From: Aurantimonas coralicida
GTDB lineage: Bacteria > Pseudomonadota > Alphaproteobacteria > Rhizobiales > Rhizobiaceae
NCBI GenBank assembly: GCA_011050685.1
Contig: DRFF01000024.1
Location: 1-42,624 of the forward strand
Length of the DNA: 42,624 bases
Reading direction: 5' to 3'
The notes below the pieces were generated by a model. The model did not search any database. It was not told the DNA's origin and worked only from the letters and a program-made list of their open reading frames with translations. The position numbers were made by a program, and so were the translations under genes. Below are positions 7,995 through 14,340 of this stretch, piece by piece (the first letter of the stretch is position 1; the number at the start of each line of letters is the position of its first letter).

Positions 7995-8816
7995 ATATCC
8001 GAAATCTTCAAAAGAAATAAAGTAATAATCGGAGTTGTTCATTGCGAAGCCTTTCCCGGCGCACCCAATTTCCGGAATGGAAACATCACATCTGTCTATG
8101 ACGCGGCGATGCGCGATGCCGAAGCTTACGTCGCCGGCGGTGTGCACGGGTTGATTATCGAGAACCACAGCGACATCCCGTTTCTGAAGCCGGATCTGAT
8201 CGGCCCGGAGACCGCGGCCTTCATGAGCGTCGTCACCGATCGGGTCAGGCGAGAGATCGGCGTGCCGCTCGGGATCAACGTGCTTGCCAACGCCGCTATC
8301 CCGGCTCTGGCGATCGCCTTGGCCGGCGGCGCCGACTTCATCCGAGTCAACCAGTGGGCCAACGCCTATGTCGCGAACGAAGGAATCGTCGAGGGCGCCG
8401 CGGCGACCGCGCTGCGTTATCGTGCCCAGCTTCGCGCCGACAATGTCCGCGTCTTCGCCGACAGCCACGTGAAGCACGGCAGCCACGCCATCGTCGCCGA
8501 CCGGTCAGTACCCGAACTGACCCGCGACATCGACTTTTTCCAGGCCGACGCGGTGATCGCGACCGGCCAGAGGACGGGCAACACCGCTACGCTGGAGGAG
8601 ATCGACGAGGTGCGCTCCGCGACGCGGCTGCCGCTATTGGTGGGAAGCGGCGTGACCGAGGCGAATGTCGACACGATTCTTGCGCGCACCGAGGGCGTGA
8701 TCGTCGCGAGTTCCCTGAAGGAGGGAGCCGTTTGGTGGAATCCCGTCGAAAAAAGCCGGGTGGAAGCTTTCGTTAACGCTGCGAGGAGGCAGATCGAGGC
8801 AGGGGAGCAGGCGTGA
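7995..8816 (+). CDS. BtpA/SgcQ-family TIM-barrel protein with defective or non-standard start
   Basis: Member of the BtpA family (photosystem I biogenesis protein BtpA, SgcQ of sugar operons), a TIM-barrel-like fold of unproven enzyme activity. Conserved blocks in order: IGVVHCEAFPGAP, GLIIENHSDIPF, GINVLANAA, RVNQWANAYVANEG, FADSHVKHGSH, ATGQRTG, VGSGVT and VASSLKEGAVWWNPV. The first ATG in frame is 8109, but that would cut off the conserved HCEAFPGAP strand. Reading upstream, homologous sequence continues to an ATA at 7995 (273 aa in total) and then hits TGA at 7986-7988, with no ATG, GTG, TTG or CTG in between. So the start is either AUA or a mutated ATG. It is coupled to the TenA-like gene. 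Confidence 0.8.
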   Translation: MSEIFKRNKVIIGVVHCEAFPGAPNFRNGNITSVYDAAMRDAEAYVAGGVHGLIIENHSDIPFLKPDLIGPETAAFMSVVTDRVRREIGVPLGINVLANAAIPALAIALAGGADFIRVNQWANAYVANEGIVEGAAATALRYRAQLRADNVRVFADSHVKHGSHAIVADRSVPELTRDIDFFQADAVIATGQRTGNTATLEEIDEVRSATRLPLLVGSGVTEANVDTILARTEGVIVASSLKEGAVWWNPVEKSRVEAFVNAARRQIEAGEQA

Positions 8817-9472
8817 CGCGACAGAGTCTCGATTTTGGCGATCAACTGATCGCCGATCATACGGTTCTCTGGGACAGGATGCAGTCGCACCGATTCGTCA
8901 TGGATATCATGGCCGGGCGGCTGCCTGCCGCGGTGTTCGCCCGTTACCTCGTCTACGAGGCGGGATTCGTTGCGACGGCCGTCAGGATCTTCGCGCTCGC
9001 GGTCGCCAAGGCGCCGACGCTCCGCGAGCAGACTTGGCTCGTCGGCGTTCTCAAGGCGTTGACAGAAGAGCAGATGGAGTACTTCCGGGCGGCCTTCGAT
9101 CATCTCGGCATCGATCCGGAGCGATACGACCCTGACGACCCCAGGGTGACCGACTTCGACCGGGGCATGCTGGAGATCGCCGAGACGGGAGGTTTCGCCG
9201 ACATCATCACCGCAATGTTCGCCGCCGAATGGATGTACTTGCATTGGTGCAGACGTGCCGTGCGGGCGGAGATCGCCGACCCGGTGCTGAAACAGTGGAT
9301 CGACCTTCACGCGGCGGAAAGCTTCGGGGATCAGGCCCGTTGGCTCAAGGCCGAGGTCGGCCGGCACGGGGCAACCGCCTGCGAGAGCGAACGGGAACGG
9401 CTATCGCGGCTGTTCGGTAACGTTCTGAAGCTCGAGATCGCTTTTCATGACGCCGCGTATGGCGACGGTTGA
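8813..9472 (+). CDS. TenA/THI-4-family protein, likely TenA_E type
   Basis: Helical-bundle protein of the TenA/PqqC family, 219 aa, full length. TenA enzymes hydrolyse thiamine breakdown products such as aminopyrimidines in thiamine salvage. In the motif where classical TenA has its catalytic cysteine, this protein reads AAEWMYLHW, aligned by eye with LPCYWLYAE; the cysteine is missing and a glutamate stands in the same turn, as in the TenA_E subgroup. It begins with GTG overlapping the BtpA stop (GTGA) and has AGGGGAG just upstream, so it is co-translated with the BtpA gene. The role in a PfkB/BtpA sugar-type locus is unclear. Confidence 0.78.
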   Translation: MTRQSLDFGDQLIADHTVLWDRMQSHRFVMDIMAGRLPAAVFARYLVYEAGFVATAVRIFALAVAKAPTLREQTWLVGVLKALTEEQMEYFRAAFDHLGIDPERYDPDDPRVTDFDRGMLEIAETGGFADIITAMFAAEWMYLHWCRRAVRAEIADPVLKQWIDLHAAESFGDQARWLKAEVGRHGATACESERERLSRLFGNVLKLEIAFHDAAYGDG

Positions 9473-9536
9473 TGCCGGCATGAGACGGCAAAGGCGAGAC
9501 GCGGTCCTTGGAACAGACCCTTCGTTCCGCCTTGGG

Positions 9537-9647
9537 ATGGGCGTCCCGGCCAGCGCACCCTTCGTCACGAGACGCGGATCGGTCTTCTGGTTTCGCAAAC
9601 CGGTTCCGGTCGAACTGGTGCCGCGCGTCGATAGGCCGGATATCTGA
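9537..9647 (+). pseudogene. Integrase N-terminal relic (tyrosine recombinase, DUF6538-like)
   Basis: A 36-codon remnant reads VTRRGSVFWFRKPVPVELV, the typical first strand-rich segment of many alphaproteobacterial phage-type integrases (consensus: L-T-R-R-G, then an aromatic-rich YYFRRxVP, then LxxxxGRxEI). It continues RVDRPDI and then meets TGA at 9645-9647; the following sequence in any frame does not continue the domain. Only the arm-binding N-terminus survives. It lies between the TenA-like gene and the DUF2383 gene, marking a former integration site. The rest of 9473-9757 shows only a hairpin. No att repeat was found by eye. Confidence 0.5.
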
Positions 9648-9707
9648 AACTCGTCGTGCCGCTGACAGCCCACTCCGGTCATTGGACGGAGGTGCTCGTT
9701 TGTGCAA

Positions 9708-9732
9708 GGGCGAGGGCGATGTGCCCTCGCCC
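9708..9732 (-). terminator. Perfect 10-bp hairpin downstream of the DUF2383 gene
   Basis: GGGCGAGGGC (9708-9717) and GCCCTCGCCC (9723-9732) form a perfect GC-rich stem with a five-base loop, 25 bp beyond the stop of the minus-strand DUF2383 gene. There is no T-run on either side, so classic intrinsic termination is uncertain. It may act as a processing or pausing structure. Confidence 0.45.
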
Positions 9733-9757
9733 ACGCGGCTCCTAGGAGAGCCTCATG

Positions 9758-10201
9758 TCAGTCGAACTGCTTTTCAAGCCGGTCGGCGAGCCGCTCGCCG
9801 GCGCTGATCTCGGCATGCGCGCGTTCGACCACGCTCCGACTTTCGGGGGTGAGATCGGCATGTTCGAGCGCCTCCCGAAACTTCTTCGCGATGTAATCTT
9901 CGCCTTCTTCCACCCGCTCTGTCGCCGCTTTGTTGCTGTCTTGGAACGCGTCAGACAGGCTGGTGAAGGCACGGTGTGCAGCCCCCAGGGTGCTGCCGTT
10001 TTCACGTCTATCGCCACCGAGACGAACAATCTCGTCGTTCAGCATACGCACAGTCTCACGGCGTTTAGCCGCCTGTGCGTGCAAAGTCTGTTTCAGTCCC
10101 GGGTTCTTCGCCTTCTCCGCAGCAGTCTCATACCCCAACGCGCTGTCTACAGCGGTATCGGTGAGTGTCTCGAGCGTCGAAATTGCGTTGGTCACTGTCA
10201 T
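9758..10201 (-). CDS. DUF2383 / PA2169-family four-helix-bundle protein
   Basis: A 147-aa soluble, all-helical protein of the ferritin-like PA2169/DUF2383 family. Recognisable features are the N-terminal ISTLETLTDTAVDSALGYETAAEKA, the central QAAKRRETVRMLNDEIVRLGG, and the C-terminal GEDYIAKKFREAL helix. Members are often found with stress-response genes, but their biochemical function is not established. AGGAG precedes the first ATG by only one base, so a GTG two codons later (10195, seven bases from AGGAG) may be the true start. It is a single-gene unit in an accessory patch between mobile-element relics. Confidence 0.8.
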   Translation of the reverse strand: MTVTNAISTLETLTDTAVDSALGYETAAEKAKNPGLKQTLHAQAAKRRETVRMLNDEIVRLGGDRRENGSTLGAAHRAFTSLSDAFQDSNKAATERVEEGEDYIAKKFREALEHADLTPESRSVVERAHAEISAGERLADRLEKQFD

Positions 10202-10484
10202 ACTCCTTGGATTTTTTCAGTTCGATTACGTGAACGATTGAGAAGACGGAACGATCCCGTCTGCGTAGCGGGGAGGCTGGCAGAGAGAGGCGGGAGGACC
10301 CGGCTCGTCCGGCGCTGCGCGCTGAAAAGACCTGAATAGCCCCGATTTTCGTGGACGCCCTCGGGTTAAATTTCTTGCTGCGGTTCGAAATCGACAGGAG
10401 ACAGCATCCCCTTTCTGGCGTGCTTTCGCTTCCGGTTCGCGGAGCAGATTCTTGACCTCCCCCGTGGTGGCGTCACGAGTTGAA
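10202..10484. other. Gap with no convincing gene
   Basis: The sequence between the DUF2383 gene and the transposase relic. The part next to 10201 is T-rich (10212-10218) and probably carries the promoter of the minus-strand DUF2383 gene. No open frame has family resemblance or a plausible ribosome site. Confidence 0.3.
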
Positions 10485-10625
10485 GGACAAGCCGCGCAGG
10501 GGGCGCCCGCAATCCGGGAGCTCTTGCTCAGGAAGCGTGCCGGCGACGTGCGCATCCCGGCCGCGAGCGCCGTGCATGCGGTCATGGATCAGCATGGGCT
10601 TGCTGCGCGTAGAGGCCGGCCGGAT
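10485..10625 (+). mobile_element. IS481-like transposase relic
   Basis: About 46 codons on the plus strand read GAPAIRELLLRKR, then GDVRIPAASAVHAVMDQHGL, then ARRGRP. This matches the segment of IS481-type (rve integrase core) transposases that precedes the DDE domain: WGxxKIRELL, then PAxSTIHxVLxRHGLV, then a basic linker. The tryptophan before GAP is lost, there is no start and no DDE domain, and the similarity stops about 40 bp before the 3' end of the BLUF gene. It is a degraded fragment; terminal inverted repeats were not found. Confidence 0.5.
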
Positions 10626-10660
10626 CGAAAGTCCCGCATAGGAAGCGATCACCAGCGGTT

Positions 10661-11113
10661 TCAGCGGGCGTCGTCGCGCGGCTCGGCTGCCCAGAAATCC
10701 TTGAGAAACTCCAGCGAGCGATGGGCCTCGCCGGCTTGGCAACGGGCGTAGAAATGATCGCTCCCCAGATCCGCAAAGGCCGGATACCCGGCGAGGCTTT
10801 CGGCTGTGGCGCTCTGGAAGGCCATCGACCAGTCGGCGAAGTCGCGTTCGGGTTTCTCGCCCTGTTCGATGACGATCTTGGTGTGATGACGCGGATCGGC
10901 AAAGATCGTCGTGCGCAGGGTTTCGATCGCGCCACGGTCGCCCTCGAGAAGCTGCATGAAGCTGCCGCGCCGACCGTCCCTGCCGCCGGCGAACAGCAAC
11001 ATCCCCGAAATGCCGTGAAGCGGATTGTAGCTTCGGCTCTTCGACAGGATCGCCTCAAGGTCCGCTGTGCCGAGCCCCTTCCGCGCCTGGCTGACATAGA
11101 CCAGATAATTCAC
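10661..11113 (-). CDS. BLUF-domain blue-light sensor
   Basis: A single-domain BLUF (FAD-binding blue-light receptor), about 150 aa. Expected elements are visible: the first strand LVYVSQAR, the Asn of RSYNPLHGISGML that contacts the flavin, the photoactive Gln of FMQLLEGDR, the DPRHHTK segment and the DWSMAF end (Trp/Met switch). There is no attached GGDEF/EAL output domain, so it would signal through protein contacts. No ATG starts the frame: GTG 11113 (chosen, V-NYLVYVS) or TTG 11116 fit the domain boundary, with GGGGAG 8-11 bases upstream; a TTG at 11179 would add a poorly conserved leader. It stands alone. Confidence 0.85.
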   Translation of the reverse strand: MNYLVYVSQARKGLGTADLEAILSKSRSYNPLHGISGMLLFAGGRDGRRGSFMQLLEGDRGAIETLRTTIFADPRHHTKIVIEQGEKPERDFADWSMAFQSATAESLAGYPAFADLGSDHFYARCQAGEAHRSLEFLKDFWAAEPRDDAR

Positions 11114-11226
11114 CAACGCCCCAGCTCCCCGCTGATTTCCCGCCTCTGAGCCTCCGCCATTCCGGCGGAGTGGACGCAAAGTCTGTTACCCGGGCACGAT
11201 ATAGACCACAACAAAATCCGGTCAAA

Positions 11227-11274
11227 TTTCACATTGTGAAAAGCAATTTGACGATGTGGATTTTATTTGACGAT
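11227..11274. promoter_or_regulatory. Palindrome plus direct repeats upstream of the IclR gene
   Basis: A perfect 15-bp palindrome TTTCACATTGTGAAA (11227-11241) is followed by two direct copies of ATTTGACGAT at 11246-11255 and 11265-11274, 19 bp apart. The region is AT-rich against a GC-rich background and lies 60-110 bp before the IclR-type regulator. It is a good candidate for the promoter with autoregulatory operator sites; the TTGACG within each repeat also resembles a -35 element. Confidence 0.5.
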
Positions 11275-11335
11275 CAAGCGAGATCGCCCCTAGGCTGCGA
11301 CCAAGTTGAAGAGAGGGGCCGAGGGCCTTCCAAAG

Positions 11336-12193
11336 ATGAGCGAAGCCGGACCAATGTCGTCCTCTCCCGCCAAGCCGAAGGACAAGTATGAAGAGCCCGC
11401 TGGCGCCGGCAAAAAGAAGGCGGCGGAGGGGCGGGTCATTCAATCGGTGGACCGTGCCCTGAAGCTGATCGAAGTGATCGCCGGCAAGGACCGTCCGATT
11501 CTGCTGAATGAACTCGCCAGGGCGGCCGAGTTGAATCTGTCGACCTGCCATCATCTGGTGGCGACGCTGGTGGCGCGCGGTTACGTCATTCATGCGGGGC
11601 GGAGCCGCGGCTACATGCTCAGTTCGAAATTGGCGGATCTGGCGGCGCTCGCCAGCCGCGAGTTCGATCTTTGCGAGTTCGTCCACGACGAGTTGCAGGG
11701 GCTGAATGTCAGCTTGCGCGAAAGCGTCCAACTGGCGGTGCTGCGCGATTCCATTTTGATGACCCGGCTCAAGTTCGGCTCGCTGATGCCGACCCATGTG
11801 GAGCCGGACGAGGTGAAGAAGATGCGCGCGGCGCATGCGACGGCGACGGGCAAGGCGATCCTCGCCTGGCTGCCCGAGACCGAGCTGGCGCGCGTGGTCT
11901 CCAACAGCGGTCTGACGCCGTTCACGGCGAGCACGATCACTTCGCTGTCCGCGCTCATCGAGGAATTGCGCATCGTGCGTCGTTCGGGCTTCGCCGTCGA
12001 CGATGAGGAACTGGAGCCGAACGTCATCTGTTACGGCGCGGCGTTGCGCGACGGCAGCGGCGCGGTGCTCGGCTCGATCAGCGTGTCGATCCCGAAGAGC
12101 AGGGCAACCACCGAATACCGCGCGCACATGATCCGCGCAGTGATCGAGTGCGCCGGCAAGTTATCCAACAGGCTGCGTGTCGGCCAATTTTAA
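11336..12193 (+). CDS. IclR-family transcriptional regulator
   Basis: A 285-aa dimeric regulator with an N-terminal winged helix-turn-helix (about residues 35-95: QSVDRALKLIEVIA, then LNELARAAELNLSTCHHLVATLVARGYV) and a C-terminal IclR effector domain (AHATATGKAILAWLP, then a ligand-pocket strand). A basic, low-complexity 30-residue leader precedes the HTH. ATG 11336 has GAGGG about ten bases upstream; TTG 11306 and ATG 11354 are alternatives. It is the first gene of the catabolic locus, in the same direction and 44 bp before the alcohol dehydrogenase, so it most likely responds to that pathway's substrate or intermediate. Confidence 0.92.
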   Translation: MSEAGPMSSSPAKPKDKYEEPAGAGKKKAAEGRVIQSVDRALKLIEVIAGKDRPILLNELARAAELNLSTCHHLVATLVARGYVIHAGRSRGYMLSSKLADLAALASREFDLCEFVHDELQGLNVSLRESVQLAVLRDSILMTRLKFGSLMPTHVEPDEVKKMRAAHATATGKAILAWLPETELARVVSNSGLTPFTASTITSLSALIEELRIVRRSGFAVDDEELEPNVICYGAALRDGSGAVLGSISVSIPKSRATTEYRAHMIRAVIECAGKLSNRLRVGQF

Positions 12194-12237
12194 GAGCAAC
12201 CGTTTCAGTCAGTTGCGACGTCGTGGGAGGAAAAGAC

Positions 12238-13401
12238 ATGGCTATGGAACAAGGTGTGAAGACCCATCCGGACTATCCGGTTCCGGAGACCATGAAAGCC
12301 TGGGTTCTGGGCGATCCGGGTCAACTGACCTTTGTCGACAAGGCCGTCCCTTCGCCGAAGAAAGCGGAGGTCCTGGTCCGCATCGACGCCGTCGCCATCT
12401 GCGCCACCGATCTTGAGATCATTCACCACGGCCCGCCGGCGCAGATCGAGGGCGGCGCGCCGTTCAACAAGAACTTCACGCCGGGCCACGAGTATATGGG
12501 AACCGTGGTCGCGCTCGGGCAGGGCGTCGACGAATACGCCATCGGTGAGCGCGTGACGGTCGAGATTCACGCCGGCTGCGGCCAGTGCAAGCGTTGCCGG
12601 CAGGGCATGTATACGTCCTGCCACAACTACGGCAAGAACTACGGCGACGTCGACAAGGGCCATCGAGCCAACGGTTTCACGACCGATGGCGGCTTCTGCG
12701 AATACCAGGTGAACAACATCAACACCCTGGTGCATGTCGCCGATGACATGAGCGACGAGGAAGCGACGCTCGTCGTCACCGCCGGGACCGCGATGTACGG
12801 CCTGACCGAACTCGGCGGTCTCGTGGCGGGCGACAGCGTCGTCGTCAGCGGGCCGGGCCCGATCGGCCTGCTGGGTGCCGCCGTTGCCAAGGCGCTCGGC
12901 GCGCAGCCGGTGATTTTGACCGGAACCCGCGACAACCGGCTCGAGATCGGCAAGCGCCTCGGCGCCGACCACGTCATCAATGTGCGCAATGAAGACCCGG
13001 TCGAGGCCGTTCGCCGCCTCACCGACGGCAAGGGCGTCGACTATGTGGTGGAATGCTCGGGGGCACCGAATGCGGTCAACGAGGCGGCGCAGATGCTGAA
13101 CCGCGGCGGCAAGATCTGCCTGGCGGCATTCCCGAGCGCGCCGGTGCCCGTCGACGTGGCCTATCTGGTGCGCAACAACATCTACGTTTACGGCATCCGG
13201 GGCGAGGGCAAGGGGGCGACACACCGCGCCGAGGCATTCATGCGCCAGAAGCGCTTCGACGCGACCCAGATCCACACCCACACCTTCCCGATGGAAAACC
13301 TGCCTGAGGCGCTGCGCTACGCCAAGGACCGCGTGGAAGACGCGATCAAGGTGGTGGTCCGCAACAAGCAGGCGCAAGCCCAGTCGATCGCGGCGGAATG
13401 A
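12238..13401 (+). CDS. Zinc-dependent alcohol/polyol dehydrogenase (MDR superfamily)
   Basis: A 387-aa NAD(P)-dependent medium-chain dehydrogenase related to threonine dehydrogenase and polyol dehydrogenases. Catalytic zinc ligands: Cys55 (ICATD) and the H84-E85 pair in GHEYMG. The structural zinc site is complete (Cys114, 117, 120, 128). The Rossmann glycine motif is VSGPGPIGLLGAAVAKALGA. It oxidises a secondary or primary alcohol to the carbonyl compound. The start at 12238 has an excellent GGGAGG site. It is the first enzyme of the locus, 21 bp before the flavin subunit of the Mo hydroxylase. The substrate is not deducible; a sugar alcohol or cyclitol would fit the neighbours. Confidence 0.9.
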   Translation: MAMEQGVKTHPDYPVPETMKAWVLGDPGQLTFVDKAVPSPKKAEVLVRIDAVAICATDLEIIHHGPPAQIEGGAPFNKNFTPGHEYMGTVVALGQGVDEYAIGERVTVEIHAGCGQCKRCRQGMYTSCHNYGKNYGDVDKGHRANGFTTDGGFCEYQVNNINTLVHVADDMSDEEATLVVTAGTAMYGLTELGGLVAGDSVVVSGPGPIGLLGAAVAKALGAQPVILTGTRDNRLEIGKRLGADHVINVRNEDPVEAVRRLTDGKGVDYVVECSGAPNAVNEAAQMLNRGGKICLAAFPSAPVPVDVAYLVRNNIYVYGIRGEGKGATHRAEAFMRQKRFDATQIHTHTFPMENLPEALRYAKDRVEDAIKVVVRNKQAQAQSIAAE

Positions 13402-13422
13402 TCAGGATCGAAGGTCGAGATA

Positions 13423-14340
13423 ATGTTGTCCTTTGAGGAATACGTCACGCCGCGCGATCTGCGGGAAGCGCTGGAGACAGTCGGCAAGCTTCCCGCGGAC
13501 GGCAAGGTCATCGCCGGGGCGACCGACGTCCTGCCCTATGCCCGCGAGGGCCGGGGCGGAGACGTGCATTATTCGATCGTCGTCGATCTGAGCCGGGTCC
13601 GCGAGTTCCAGGGTTACGAACATGTCGGCAACCGGGTTCGGCTCAACGCGAATGTCGCCTTTCAGGCCTTTCTGACCGACGCCGTCCTGCGCGATCATCT
13701 ACCCTGTATGCCGTATTGCGCGATCTGGTTCGCCGACGACCAGGTGCGCGAGCAGGCGACGCTGGCGGGAAATATCGCCAATGCGTCTCCAGCGGCGGAC
13801 GGTGTGCCGCCGCTGCTCGCGATGAATGCGGATGTGGAGCTTGCGTCGCTGGAAAACGGCGAAATCCGCCGACGCACCATGCCGATCGGCGACTTCATCC
13901 TTGGTCCCGGCCGCACGGCGCTGCGAGCCGGGGAACTGATCACCGCCGTGATCTGTGAATCGATGCGGGGCTATGGCGGCTCATTTCAAAAAGTGGGCCA
14001 GCGACGCTCCCTCGTCATATCCAGGGTGTCGGCCGTCGCGCTGGTCAAAACCAACGCCGCCGGCGACGTCTTCGAAGACGTTCGGCTGGCGCTCGGTGGG
14101 GTCGGCCCCGTGCCCGTCCGGCTGCACGATATCGAGACCATGCTGATCGGCCAGCCCATCACCCGCGAGCTGGTGGCCGAAGCCAGCGTGTTGCCGGCCG
14201 AGCGCGTCGCTTCGCGCTCGCGCGTCGCCTATCGCCAGCGGGTCGTGCGGGGCTTTGTGGAGGCCGCGCTGGAAGACGCGCTCGTCGCGTGCGGCGCGCC
14301 GGTTCCGAATGCACAGCAGAGGGAAGCAGCTCATGTCTGA
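13423..14340 (+). CDS. Molybdenum hydroxylase FAD subunit (CoxM/XdhB-type)
   Basis: A 305-aa FAD-binding subunit of a xanthine dehydrogenase-family enzyme, which carries electrons from the Fe-S clusters to the acceptor. FAD-binding motifs are AGATD at residues 31-35 (usual AGGTD) and LAGNIANASPAADGVPPLL, the typical GNIANASPxxD loop, near residues 117-137. The CO dehydrogenase flavoprotein C-terminal domain follows (GGSFQKVGQRRSLVISRVSA, then LALGGVGPVPVR). It overlaps the next gene by 8 nt, so the subunits are translated together. Confidence 0.9.
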   Translation: MLSFEEYVTPRDLREALETVGKLPADGKVIAGATDVLPYAREGRGGDVHYSIVVDLSRVREFQGYEHVGNRVRLNANVAFQAFLTDAVLRDHLPCMPYCAIWFADDQVREQATLAGNIANASPAADGVPPLLAMNADVELASLENGEIRRRTMPIGDFILGPGRTALRAGELITAVICESMRGYGGSFQKVGQRRSLVISRVSAVALVKTNAAGDVFEDVRLALGGVGPVPVRLHDIETMLIGQPITRELVAEASVLPAERVASRSRVAYRQRVVRGFVEAALEDALVACGAPVPNAQQREAAHV

